Assembly (NCBI GenBank): GCA_015057305.1
Contig: SVES01000014.1
Span: 1 to 64,000, forward strand
Source of the DNA: Pseudobutyrivibrio ruminis
GTDB taxonomy: Bacteria > Bacillota > Clostridia > Lachnospirales > Lachnospiraceae
Length of the DNA: 64,000 bases
Reading direction: 5' to 3'
In this document: in pieces, positions 52,213 through 61,474 of the stretch
Layout of the letters: every line of letters starts with the position of its first letter
Numbering within the stretch: position 1 is the stretch's first letter
Made by a program: the position numbers and the translations under genes
Notes under the pieces: model-generated
Seen by the model: only the letters and a program-made list of their open reading frames with translations
Databases searched by the model: none
What the model was told of the DNA's origin: nothing

Positions 52213-53941
52213 AATGCTTAAGAAATTTTTTGATTTTTGTAATGAGGAAAACCGAAATAAGTTTTATAAATCTGTTGCATTAGGTGTCCTAGATGCATTT
52301 TTCGCAGGTATGAAAATACCAGCTGCTTATTTTGCAATAGATGCTATAGTTGAACAAAACATTACAGCAAATACGTTTTTAATTGTAATGGGATTTATGC
52401 TTCTTGGCACTGTCGGAAAAATGGTTGTAAATAGATTTTCACAGATGCTTCAAACTGAGGGCGGGTATAATACCTGCGCGAGTAAGAGAATTGAAATTGG
52501 CGAGCATCTGAGATATTTGCCAATGGGATACTTTAATGATACAAGTTTAGGACATATCACTTCTGTCACAACAAATACATTAGAGCAGACAGGAGATATT
52601 GCAACGCGAGCAATCATGTTGGTTTTGCAAGGGTCAATTACAACACTTATTGTTAGCCTTGGTATGTTCATATTTGATGTGCGTATTGGATTGATTTGCG
52701 TTGCTGTTATGTTGGTTTTCTTTATTGTAAACCAATTTACAAACAAGAGCGTTGCAAAGGTTGCCACTGAAAAAATTGAATCTGATAAAGATATGGTTGG
52801 TGTAATACTTGAATTTATTCAGGGTATTGCTGAAATCAGAAATTACAACATCATCTCAATGAACAATGCACGATTAAATAAAGCCATCGATAGAAAAACA
52901 AAGGCTGATATTAAAGCGGAGATTGCAGCTATTCCTTTAGTCGGTGTCCAAATTCTAATTTGCAAGCTGGGAGGAGTTGTAATAGCTGGTGCCTCAATTT
53001 TATTTTATCTGAACAGGTCTATGAGCCTTACATACTGTATAACGATGCTCCTTTGCGCCTTTATCGTCTTTGAGTCACTTGATTTAGCTGGAACATACAC
53101 AGCTCTTCTTAAAATAATCGGTAGAGGTGTGGATATGGTAAATGAAATAATGGCAGTGGAGCAAATGGATGTTCATGGTGAGGACATTCACCCTGAAAAT
53201 AGAGATATTCACCTGGAACATGTAAGTTTTGCCTATGAAGACAGAACAATCATTGATGATGTCACACTTGATATAAAGGAGAAAACCACAACTGCTATAG
53301 TGGGACCTTCAGGTGGTGGAAAGACTACTATCACATCACTTATTGCCAGATTTTGGGATGTTAATGCTGGAAAAGTTACATTAGGTGGAAGAGATGTAAA
53401 GGAGTACAGTTTCGATTCATTGATGGAGAATTTTAGTTTTGTGTTCCAAAGGGTTTATTTGTTTGAGGATACCATAGCAAATAATATTCGTTTTGGACGA
53501 CCTGATGCGTCAATGGAGGATGTTATTGCTGCCGCAAAAAAAGCCTGCTGTCATGATTTTATTATGGCATTACCTAATGGTTATGAAACTGTGGTAGGTG
53601 AGGGTGGTGCCACATTGTCAGGTGGTGAGAAACAAAGAATCGCCATTGCCAGGGCAATCATGAAGGATGCACCAATCATAATCTTGGATGAGGCTACAGC
53701 TAATGTAGATCCAGAAAACGAAAAGGATTTGACAGAGGCAATTGAAAATCTAACAAAGGAAAAGACAATTATTATGATTGCCCATAGGCTTAAAACAGTA
53801 AGACATGCCGATCAGATTGTTGTAATTGATAAAGGCAAGATTGTTCAAAAGGGCAAGCATGATGAACTTATGCAACAGGATGGAATATATAAGAACTTTG
53901 TAAGCGGCAGAAAGAAGGCTGTGAGCTGGAAAATAGCTTAA
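52205..53941 (+). CDS. ABC transporter, exporter-fold half-transporter 2
   Basis: A 578-residue half-transporter with six membrane helices (about 20-300) and an ATPase domain (about 330-560): Walker A GPSGGGKTT, signature LSGGEKQR, Walker B IIILDEATANVDPE, then an H-loop in IMIAHRLKT. The start at 52205 lies inside the end of the preceding gene, after GGGAGGCC; the frame extends upstream but without ribosome site and in the overlapping coding region. It pairs with half-transporter 1. The coupled ECF genes suggest the operon handles one substrate in both directions, or two related ones. Confidence 0.9.
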   Translation: MLEMLKKFFDFCNEENRNKFYKSVALGVLDAFFAGMKIPAAYFAIDAIVEQNITANTFLIVMGFMLLGTVGKMVVNRFSQMLQTEGGYNTCASKRIEIGEHLRYLPMGYFNDTSLGHITSVTTNTLEQTGDIATRAIMLVLQGSITTLIVSLGMFIFDVRIGLICVAVMLVFFIVNQFTNKSVAKVATEKIESDKDMVGVILEFIQGIAEIRNYNIISMNNARLNKAIDRKTKADIKAEIAAIPLVGVQILICKLGGVVIAGASILFYLNRSMSLTYCITMLLCAFIVFESLDLAGTYTALLKIIGRGVDMVNEIMAVEQMDVHGEDIHPENRDIHLEHVSFAYEDRTIIDDVTLDIKEKTTTAIVGPSGGGKTTITSLIARFWDVNAGKVTLGGRDVKEYSFDSLMENFSFVFQRVYLFEDTIANNIRFGRPDASMEDVIAAAKKACCHDFIMALPNGYETVVGEGGATLSGGEKQRIAIARAIMKDAPIIILDEATANVDPENEKDLTEAIENLTKEKTIIMIAHRLKTVRHADQIVVIDKGKIVQKGKHDELMQQDGIYKNFVSGRKKAVSWKIA

Positions 53942-53965
53942 ATAGAGGAACTGTGGAGGATAAAA

Positions 53966-54556
53966 ATGGAAAATAAAAAGTTAACAGCGAAGGATTTTAT
54001 TACGGTTGGTATATTTACTGCAATTGTATTTGTAGTCACTTTTGTATGTATGATGCTCGGATTTATTCATCCATATGTGGTTGCATCATATGTAATTATT
54101 ATGCCAATAGTTGGCGCTATTCCAATGATGCTATTTTATTGCAAGGTTGAAAAATTTGGCATGATAACTATTATGTCTGTGCTATTTGCAATAATCATGT
54201 TTATTTTCGGAATGGGCTTTCTAGGGGCACCATTTATTGTGCTTGCTGGTGTTATTGCAGATTTAGTTGCAAAAAAGGGTGGATATAAAAATTTCAAATA
54301 TATTTCCGTAAGCTATGGTATCTATTGTTTATGGATTTGTGCAAATTATTTTCCGCTTATTGTAACAGCCGAAGCATATAGGCAGAATCTTTTGGATGAG
54401 GGATACTCTGTCGAATATTGCGATAGCTTGTTTAGAGCCGTTAATGGCAAAACAATTATTGTTCTTATGCTCATAAGTTTTATTTGTGGTTATATTGGAG
54501 CATATCTTGGACGAGCAGTTGTGAAGAAACATTTTGAAAAGGCGGGAATAGTTTAA
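53966..54556 (+). CDS. ECF transporter S component, MptD/trep_strep family
   Basis: A 196-residue membrane protein with about six helices. The N-terminus KDFITVGIFTAIVFVVTF and the LGAPFIVLAGVIADLVAKKGGYKN segment (about 90-115) fit the MptD (trep_strep) S component family. It binds the substrate of the ECF complex encoded by the next two genes. The ligand of this family is not known. It overlaps ecfT by one base. Confidence 0.85.
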   Translation: MENKKLTAKDFITVGIFTAIVFVVTFVCMMLGFIHPYVVASYVIIMPIVGAIPMMLFYCKVEKFGMITIMSVLFAIIMFIFGMGFLGAPFIVLAGVIADLVAKKGGYKNFKYISVSYGIYCLWICANYFPLIVTAEAYRQNLLDEGYSVEYCDSLFRAVNGKTIIVLMLISFICGYIGAYLGRAVVKKHFEKAGIV

Positions 54557-55260
54557 TGGAAATAAAGTTGGATCCACGGACAAAGATATATATGATTTTT
54601 GTGGTATCTGCCATTGTTATGATGAGTGCTACAACTCCACTTTTATGGGCACTTAGGATTATTATGACTATGGTTCCTATTATGCTTTTAGTAGTAGAGA
54701 AACGCTATGCAAGCGCATTGCGTTTCTTTGCGTTATATATTATTGCAATAATATTAATCTTTTATTTCTTGTCGGCAGAGTCAACTGGCCTTATCAAAGC
54801 ATTACTAACTGGATATTGTGGTATAGTTGCACAATTTTCCCCTGCGTTTATAACTGCTTGGTATGTAATTCATTCAACGAAAATAGACGAATTTATGTCT
54901 GCTATGCAAAAAATGCATGTGCCAGATGGAGTGACAATTTCTCTCGCGGTTGTTATGAGATTTTTCCCTACGATAAAAGAAGAATATGGCTCTATAAGAG
55001 ACGCCATGAAAATGAGAGGTATATCTTTTGCAGGCGGGAATGCTGTAAAGATGGTGGAATATAGATTGATTCCTTTGCTGTTTTCATGTGTAAATATTGG
55101 GGATGAGCTTTCAGCTGCAGCTATTACAAGAGGACTAGGAGGAAAGATTAAAAGAAGTAGTGTTGTGGAGCTAAAACTAGGTGTTTTAGATTATGCTCTA
55201 ATATTTTTATTTACCTGCGCAACAATAGTTTTTTTATTTCAGAAGTATATAAAACCATGA
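54556..55260 (+). CDS. ecfT: ECF transporter T component (CbiQ family)
   Basis: A 234-residue membrane protein with four or five helices. The coupling motifs follow TIKEEYGSIRDAMKMRGI (about 140-157) and AAITRGLGGK (about 192-201), the Ala-Arg-Gly boxes that touch the ATPase grooves. It is the scaffold of the ECF complex. It overlaps the next gene by four bases (ATGA). Confidence 0.92.
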   Translation: MEIKLDPRTKIYMIFVVSAIVMMSATTPLLWALRIIMTMVPIMLLVVEKRYASALRFFALYIIAIILIFYFLSAESTGLIKALLTGYCGIVAQFSPAFITAWYVIHSTKIDEFMSAMQKMHVPDGVTISLAVVMRFFPTIKEEYGSIRDAMKMRGISFAGGNAVKMVEYRLIPLLFSCVNIGDELSAAAITRGLGGKIKRSSVVELKLGVLDYALIFLFTCATIVFLFQKYIKP

Positions 55261-56756
55261 AAAATATAATTGAGATTAATAATGTAAGTTTTCACTATAA
55301 AGGGTCTGATGAAGGATTACTAAACAATGTATCCTTAAGTATTGCACAGGGGGAGACAGTTCTTCTGTGTGGTGCATCAGGCTCGGGAAAGACAACGATT
55401 ATTAGATTAATAAACGGCTTGATTCCACACTATTATCCTGGGGAGCTTAGCGGTTCAGTAAATGTTGCTGGACATGATATAAAAAATACTGAATTGTACG
55501 ATTTAGCCGGGGTGGTAGGTACAGTTTTTCAAAATCCCAGAAGTCAGTTTTTCTCGGTAGATACAGACGGAGAAATTGTATTTGGACCAGAGAATATTGG
55601 ACTAGCTCCAAAGGAAATTAAAAATCGCGCAGCGGCAGTTATTGAAGAAATGAACTTGAAGAAGCTGATGGGGCGGAGTCTGTTTGAACTTTCGGGAGGA
55701 GAAAAGCAAAAAATTGCCTGTGGCTCAGTGTCTGCACTTTTGCCTAATATTATTCTTTTAGATGAACCTTCTTCCAACCTGGACTGGGGTGCTATTGAGG
55801 AACTGAAAAAAGAAATTAAAAGGTGGAAGAGTGAAGGCAAGACGATAATTATTTCGGAGCATAGACTCTGGTATCTAAAGGATGTTCTAGACAGAGTCAT
55901 ATACATGGATAACGGGAATATTGCTGGGGAATATACGGGAAAAGAATTTTTTGCTTTTTCTGATTCAAAGATTAAAGAGCTTAAACTTAGACCGGTAAAG
56001 ATAGAAGAGAAGTTCATGAGCAAATTTAGCAGTTTATCACATGAATCAGTTAATAAACAAGAACCAACCGACGTAGATTCAATTGAGTTAAAAAACTTTT
56101 ATTTTTCTTACGAAAAAAGACCCTATATCTTTAGAAAAAAGAAGCTTACTGGTGCTGATGGGGATATACTGAGCCTGAATATCCAAGAGCTTAATCTACC
56201 AAAAGGCACTGTGACAGGTATTACTGGAAAAAATGGGACAGGGAAATCTACCTTTCTAAGGTGTTTGTGTGGATTGGAAAAGGATTGTAAGGGAGAGATT
56301 ATTTCAGGAGATAAGATATATAAGGGAAAGAGCCTCATTAAAATAAGTTATATGGTAATGCAGGATGTAAACCATCAACTTTTTACGGACAGTGTTGAGG
56401 CAGAGGTCTTGTTATCAATGCAGGAAGAAAATAAGGCTAAGTGCACTGAAATATTAGATAGTCTAGGCTTGCTTGAGTTTAAGGATAAGCATCCCATGGC
56501 TTTATCGGGCGGTCAGAAGCAAAGAGTTGCAATTGCCTCAGCAATAGCTGCCGGCGCCAAACTACTTCTTTTTGACGAGCCTACATCAGGGCTGGATTAC
56601 CTTCATATGGAAAAAGTTGCTAGTCTTTTAAAAGAGCTGGCAAATAGTGGCAGCACTGTACTAGTATCCACCCATGACCCAGAGCTTATTGAACTTTGTT
56701 GCGATTATGTTTTGCAAATAGATGAGGGTAAAGTGGCAGGCTTAGAAAAAATTTAA
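55257..56756 (+). CDS. ecfA: ECF transporter ATPase, two domains in one chain
   Basis: A 499-residue fusion of two ATP-binding domains. Domain 1 (about 1-240) has Walker A GASGSGKTT, signature LSGGEKQK and Walker B IILLDEPSSNLDW. Domain 2 (about 285-495) has GKNGTGKST, LSGGQKQR and LLLFDEPTSGLDY. It replaces the separate EcfA and EcfA' chains. It drives uptake through the T and S components encoded just upstream. The operon probably ends here, 50 bp before another TetR gene. Confidence 0.92.
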   Translation: MKNIIEINNVSFHYKGSDEGLLNNVSLSIAQGETVLLCGASGSGKTTIIRLINGLIPHYYPGELSGSVNVAGHDIKNTELYDLAGVVGTVFQNPRSQFFSVDTDGEIVFGPENIGLAPKEIKNRAAAVIEEMNLKKLMGRSLFELSGGEKQKIACGSVSALLPNIILLDEPSSNLDWGAIEELKKEIKRWKSEGKTIIISEHRLWYLKDVLDRVIYMDNGNIAGEYTGKEFFAFSDSKIKELKLRPVKIEEKFMSKFSSLSHESVNKQEPTDVDSIELKNFYFSYEKRPYIFRKKKLTGADGDILSLNIQELNLPKGTVTGITGKNGTGKSTFLRCLCGLEKDCKGEIISGDKIYKGKSLIKISYMVMQDVNHQLFTDSVEAEVLLSMQEENKAKCTEILDSLGLLEFKDKHPMALSGGQKQRVAIASAIAAGAKLLLFDEPTSGLDYLHMEKVASLLKELANSGSTVLVSTHDPELIELCCDYVLQIDEGKVAGLEKI

Positions 56757-56806
56757 ACAACTTATTTGTAACCTCATAAATGCCAAGGTTGTGGTAGAAT
56801 AGACTC

Positions 56807-57361
56807 ATGAAAAAAGCAGATATTAAATACAAGCTGGCTGAGGCCATGAAAACCTGTATGAAGACCACTTCTGTGGAGAATATCACGGTAAAGCAAATTG
56901 TGGATGTGTGTGGGGTTTCAAGGCAGAGCTTTTACCGCAATTTCATAGACAAGTATGATTTGATTAATTGGTACTTTGATAGGCTTCTAGAGCAGTCCTT
57001 TAAGGAGATGGGCAGTGGCGAGACTGTCAGAGAGGGACTTATCAAAAAGTTTGCCTATATCAAGCAGGAAAGGTTGTTTTTTACAGCTGGCTTTAAGGGT
57101 GATGACCAAAATAATTTAAAAGAGCATGATTTCATAATGATATATGAATTCTATTGCGATTTGATTAGAAAAAAGACTGGAGAAAATCTGGATAAGCATA
57201 TGCGAAAGCTGTTAGAAATGTATTGCCAGGCATCTGTATATATGACTGTTCAGTGGCTGATGAAGGGGATGCAAGAAACCGAGGAGCAGCTTGCGGATTT
57301 GATGATAGATGCTATGCCAGAAATGTTACACGCACTGTTTGAGAAAATTGAATTGGTCTAA
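56807..57361 (+). CDS. TetR-family regulator, DhaS-like
   Basis: A 184-residue regulator. The HTH (about 5-50) has VENITVKQIVDVCGVSRQSFYRNF. The C-terminal domain with AYIKQERLFFTAGF and a late Trp-containing helix resembles that of DhaS-type regulators. It lies 50 bp after the ECF ATPase gene and before the alcohol dehydrogenase gene; a partial AACCT/AGGTT inverted repeat precedes it. The target could be either neighbour. Confidence 0.82.
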   Translation: MKKADIKYKLAEAMKTCMKTTSVENITVKQIVDVCGVSRQSFYRNFIDKYDLINWYFDRLLEQSFKEMGSGETVREGLIKKFAYIKQERLFFTAGFKGDDQNNLKEHDFIMIYEFYCDLIRKKTGENLDKHMRKLLEMYCQASVYMTVQWLMKGMQETEEQLADLMIDAMPEMLHALFEKIELV

Positions 57362-57468
57362 AAAGCCTTTGTTTTAGCCATTTATTAAAATTTAACAAAA
57401 TGTTACACATAGACATAATTGTAACTTATATTTCTCTGCACTCTGATGATAGAATATTAACTGTAGGA

Positions 57469-57488
57469 TGTGTTAAAAATTTAACACA
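57469..57488 (+). promoter_or_regulatory. Rex-like operator before the alcohol dehydrogenase gene
   Basis: TGTGTTAAA and TTTAACACA are perfect 9-bp arms around AA. The core GTTAA-N4-TTAAC agrees with the Rex (NADH-sensing repressor) consensus. It ends 33 bp before the ATG. A second partial site, TAACA-N3-TGTTA, lies at 57393-57405. Confidence 0.7.
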
Positions 57489-57521
57489 AAGTATTTTTTA
57501 TTGAAAAAGGAGTGTAGAATA

Positions 57522-58670
57522 ATGGCTAACAGAATTTCTCTTAACCCAACATCTTACCACGGAGCTGGCGCAATCCAGGAAGTAGTTAACGAAATCAACG
57601 GAAATGGATTCAAGAAGGCATTCGTTGCATCCGATCCAGATCTTATCAAATTTGGTGTAACTGGAAAGGTTACAGAATTACTTGATAAGGCAAATATTCC
57701 TTATGAAATTTATTCAGATATCAAGCCAAACCCAACAATCGAAAATGTAAAAAATGGTGTAGAGGCTTTCAAGAAGTCTGGCGCTGATTGCATCGTTGCA
57801 ATTGGTGGTGGTTCTTCTATGGATACATCAAAAGCTATCGGTATTATCATCACAAACCCTGAGTTTGCTGATGTTCGCTCACTTGAGGGTGTTGCACCTA
57901 CAAAGAATCCTTGTGTTCCAATTATTGCAGTTCCAACAACAGCTGGTACAGCAGCAGAGGTTACAATCAATTATGTAATCACTGATGTTGAAAAGGAAAG
58001 AAAGTTTGTATGTGTTGATACACACGATATGCCAATCGTAGCAGTTGTTGACCCAGAGATGATGTCATCAATGCCAAAGGGACTTACAGCAGCTACAGGT
58101 ATGGATGCTCTTACACACGCAATTGAAGGCTACACAACAAAGGCAGCATGGGAAATGACAGATATGTTCCATCTTGAAGCTATCCGTCTTATTTCAAAGA
58201 ATCTTCGTGATGCAGTAGAGAATAAGAAGGAAGGCCGTGAGGGAATGGCTCTTGGTCAGTATATTGCTGGTATGGGCTTCTCAAATGTAGGTCTTGGTAT
58301 CGACCATGCAATGGCTCACACACTTTCAGCACACTATGACACACCACACGGTGTAGCATGTGCTATGTTCCTTCCAATTTCTATGGAGTTTAACCGCGAA
58401 TATACAGGGGAGAGACTTCGCGAGGTTGCTAGAGCTATGGGTGTTGAAGGTGTTGACAATATGTCTCAGGATGAATACCGCGATGCAGCTATCGAGGCAG
58501 TAAAGAAGCTTTCTGAGGATGTTGGAATTCCAAAAACTCTTGATAAGATTAAGGAAGAAGACTTAGATCAGCTTGCTACAGATGCTCTTAACGACGCTTG
58601 CTACCCAGGTAACCCACGTGAGGCTACAAAGGAGCAAGTAATCGAGATGTTCAGAATGCTTATGGCATAA
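57522..58670 (+). CDS. fucO: iron-dependent alcohol dehydrogenase, lactaldehyde reductase-like
   Basis: A 382-residue type III alcohol dehydrogenase. The NAD loop is GGGSSMDTSKA (about 96), TTAGTAAEVT follows, and metal ligands are Asp in the D-P-E/GMDALTHAIEGY area and His in GIDHAMAHTLSAHYDTPHG (about 265). FucO members reduce lactaldehyde to 1,2-propanediol, or act on related alcohols, regenerating NAD+. The codon use is biased (GTT, GCA, AAG), suggesting high expression. The start at 57522 has GGAGTG upstream; the frame begins earlier at a TTG without good spacing. A Rex-like operator lies before it. Confidence 0.9.
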   Translation: MANRISLNPTSYHGAGAIQEVVNEINGNGFKKAFVASDPDLIKFGVTGKVTELLDKANIPYEIYSDIKPNPTIENVKNGVEAFKKSGADCIVAIGGGSSMDTSKAIGIIITNPEFADVRSLEGVAPTKNPCVPIIAVPTTAGTAAEVTINYVITDVEKERKFVCVDTHDMPIVAVVDPEMMSSMPKGLTAATGMDALTHAIEGYTTKAAWEMTDMFHLEAIRLISKNLRDAVENKKEGREGMALGQYIAGMGFSNVGLGIDHAMAHTLSAHYDTPHGVACAMFLPISMEFNREYTGERLREVARAMGVEGVDNMSQDEYRDAAIEAVKKLSEDVGIPKTLDKIKEEDLDQLATDALNDACYPGNPREATKEQVIEMFRMLMA

Positions 58671-59598
58671 GCTGAGTTACATAATCCTTATATTCTTGTA
58701 ATTTATTGGATTTTTTAATTTTCTTTATAGCTCTTTCATCGTTGGGGAATTGTGTTTGCCAATAGCTCCAGAATTCTTTCATACGATGAAGGACAGGCTT
58801 TTCGCCAGACAGAGCTTCACTATATTCCTGTAAAAGAGTACGGTGAAGCTCTTTTAATTTATTTATGTCTATGTTTGAAGTGGGGTTAATGCCCTTGTAC
58901 TGTAAGCCCAATTCTGGATTTGTGATAAGACCTCTACCAATCATAATTCCAGCAATGTTGGGATAGTTTTTTTCGATTTTTTCGATATCTGATACAGATT
59001 TAACCTCTCCATTATAAACCAGTGGAGCCTTTGCATGCTGATATGCATAATCAAAGTATTCCATTCTAACTGGTTCTTTGTAAAAATCTGATTGTATGCG
59101 AGGGTGGATGGTTAGCTCTGAAACAGGGTATTTATTATATATTTCCAGGATTTCGTAGAATTCTTCCGGGGCATGCTTTCCGAGCCTGGTTTTTATAGAT
59201 AGAGAACATTTTCCCTCTAGCTTATTAAATATTTCATACAGAAATTTATCTAATTCTTCAGGGTAAAATAGAAGGCCAGACCCTTTTTTCTTTGCCACAA
59301 CAGTGCCGCTTGGGCAGCCTAAGTTTAGATTAATCTCTTTAAAGCCAAGAGCGATAATCTCACTTGCAGCCCAAAGAAAGTGCTCTGGGTTGTTGGTAAG
59401 CAGCTGTGGCACATTTAGATTGATATCATTCTTTTCAGGATTAATATCTTTAAATTCTCTTGTTGTGAATTTATGTGTGGAATTTGGAGATAAAAAGGGG
59501 GTGAAAACCTTTTCTACACCACCGTAATATTTTAAAAATGCATTTCTATATATGCTGTCGGTTACGCCCTCTAGGGGAGCTAAATATAAATTTTTCAT
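58660..59598 (-). CDS. dus: tRNA-dihydrouridine synthase
   Basis: A 312-residue FMN enzyme with a TIM barrel (about 1-240) and a helical tail. LAPLEGVTDSIYRNAFL opens the protein, INLNLGCPSG (about 90-100) holds the catalytic Cys, IKTRLG and ELTIHPRIQSDFY carry the FMN- and tRNA-contacting Lys/His, and GIMIGRGLITNP is the phosphate site. It reduces uridine in tRNA D-loops. It converges with the alcohol dehydrogenase gene and overlaps its last 11 bp. Confidence 0.93.
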   Translation of the reverse strand: MKNLYLAPLEGVTDSIYRNAFLKYYGGVEKVFTPFLSPNSTHKFTTREFKDINPEKNDINLNVPQLLTNNPEHFLWAASEIIALGFKEINLNLGCPSGTVVAKKKGSGLLFYPEELDKFLYEIFNKLEGKCSLSIKTRLGKHAPEEFYEILEIYNKYPVSELTIHPRIQSDFYKEPVRMEYFDYAYQHAKAPLVYNGEVKSVSDIEKIEKNYPNIAGIMIGRGLITNPELGLQYKGINPTSNIDINKLKELHRTLLQEYSEALSGEKPVLHRMKEFWSYWQTQFPNDERAIKKIKKSNKLQEYKDYVTQLMP

Positions 59599-59738
59599 GA
59601 GGGTATTTTAACACATAAAAAGAGTTTCCTCAGCAAGTAAAAAATTGAATACAAGAAAAACAAAAACCTGTACTTGTATATAGTGGTGGATTGTGGGCAT
59701 AATTATATGGGAATATTGAAATTGATTGGGAGATTAAT

Positions 59739-61442
59739 ATGTTTAAGGGCATAGAAGCATCCAGGGGAATAGGAATAGGCAATATTTGTCTAGTTGTAGA
59801 GCATGATTTAAGCTTCGAAACTAGGCATATTGATGACACAGAGGCGGAAAAAGCAAGGCTTAATTCTGCTATTGATAGGTTCAAGAAAAAGACAGCTGCT
59901 ATGGCAGAAAGTGTTAGAAAAAATATAGGTTCTAAGGAAGCTGCAATTATAGAAGGACATCTAACCATGATCTCTGATCCTACAATGACAGGGGAAATGT
60001 CCAAAAGAATTGAAAAAGGTCAATGTGCAGAGGCTGCTGTTAACGCAGTTTGCGATATGTTTATCGCCATGTTTGGGGACATGGAGGATGATATGATGAA
60101 GCAACGGGCATCAGATGTTTCCGATATCAAAAATAGCCTTCTAAAGCTTTTGCTTGGCGTTAAAGATGTAGATATAAGCAATGTTGCCCCTGGGACAGTA
60201 ATAGTTGTTCATGAGCTTACACCATCTATGGTTTCCCAGATTGTTAGGGAAAATGTTGTAGGCATAATTACAGAGGCTGGTGGAACGACCTCACATTCTG
60301 CAATATTGGCTCGGGCGCTAGAAATTCCTATGGTTATTTCTGTCCCAGGCATAACGGACGTGGTACATGACAATGAAACAGCAATTGTTGATGGCATAGA
60401 AGGAACAGTCTACATAAATCCACCAAAGCAGGTTATAGCTCAGTACGCTAGAAAGCGTGAAGAATTTATAAAGGCCCAGGCTGAGCTAAAGAATTTCTTT
60501 GGAAAGAAAACTCTTACTGCTGATGGAGAAGAAGTAGAGCTTTTCTGCAACATTGTCACCCCACAGGATGCAAAAAAGGCTTTAGAATGTGATGGCGAGG
60601 GCATCGGTCTGTTTCGCACAGAATTTCTGTTTATGGACGGCACACAGCTTCCTACAGAGGATGAGCAATTTAAAGCCTACAAAGAAGCCGTTGAGATTAT
60701 GGGCGACAGGACTGTTATTATACGTACATTAGATATTGGCGGAGATAAGGATATTCCATATCTTGGTCTTGAAAAGGAAGAAAATCCATTCCTGGGACAT
60801 CGAGCCATTAGATATTGTCTAAGTAATCCTGATATATATAAAATGCAACTTAGAGGAATATTGCGAGCAAGTGCCTTTGGAAGGGTCAAAATTATGATTC
60901 CTATGGTCACATGCTTAGAGGAGGTACGCAGCGTAAAAGCTCTTGTGGAAGAATGTAAAAGGGAGCTTAAGGCTAAAGGCGAGGACTTTGATGAAAATAT
61001 AGAGCTTGGTTGCATGGTAGAAACTGCAGCTGCTTCATTAATAGCTGATATCCTTGCTAAAGAGGTGGATTTCTTTTCCATTGGAACCAACGATTTAACG
61101 CAATATACAATGAGTGTTGATAGGGAAAATGCAAATGTGGCATATCTTTATTCAACATTTCAACCTGCTGTATTACGTTCTATAAAAAATATAATTGAAG
61201 CTGGAAAAAAAGAGGGAATTCCAGTTGGAATGTGTGGAGAGGCTGCGGCAAATCCTTTGATGATACCGCTGCTTATTTCCTTTGGTTTGACAGAATATAG
61301 CGTTAATCCAGGATTTGTACTTTCAGCACGTTCTATTATTTCTAAATGGTCAAAGGCTGATGCTGACGCATTGGCAAATAAGGCTATGGCGCTTGCTACA
61401 GAGGCAGAAGTAGTGGCATTGCTAAAGGCCGAAGCAAAATAA
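59739..61442 (+). CDS. ptsI: PTS enzyme I (phosphoenolpyruvate-protein phosphotransferase)
   Basis: A 567-residue cytosolic enzyme. The N-terminal domain (about 1-245) has the phospho-His in GGTTSHSAILARALEIPMV (about 187). The C-terminal PEP-binding barrel has GIGLFRTEFLFM (about 290), DIGGDKDIPYLG and CGEAAANPLMI with the Cys acid near 500. It passes phosphate from PEP to HPr. HPr itself is not in the window. It is 32 bp from fbp, probably one unit. Confidence 0.95.
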   Translation: MFKGIEASRGIGIGNICLVVEHDLSFETRHIDDTEAEKARLNSAIDRFKKKTAAMAESVRKNIGSKEAAIIEGHLTMISDPTMTGEMSKRIEKGQCAEAAVNAVCDMFIAMFGDMEDDMMKQRASDVSDIKNSLLKLLLGVKDVDISNVAPGTVIVVHELTPSMVSQIVRENVVGIITEAGGTTSHSAILARALEIPMVISVPGITDVVHDNETAIVDGIEGTVYINPPKQVIAQYARKREEFIKAQAELKNFFGKKTLTADGEEVELFCNIVTPQDAKKALECDGEGIGLFRTEFLFMDGTQLPTEDEQFKAYKEAVEIMGDRTVIIRTLDIGGDKDIPYLGLEKEENPFLGHRAIRYCLSNPDIYKMQLRGILRASAFGRVKIMIPMVTCLEEVRSVKALVEECKRELKAKGEDFDENIELGCMVETAAASLIADILAKEVDFFSIGTNDLTQYTMSVDRENANVAYLYSTFQPAVLRSIKNIIEAGKKEGIPVGMCGEAAANPLMIPLLISFGLTEYSVNPGFVLSARSIISKWSKADADALANKAMALATEAEVVALLKAEAK

Positions 61443-61474
61443 ATGAAGCTAAAGAGAATGAGGAGACGATTGGT

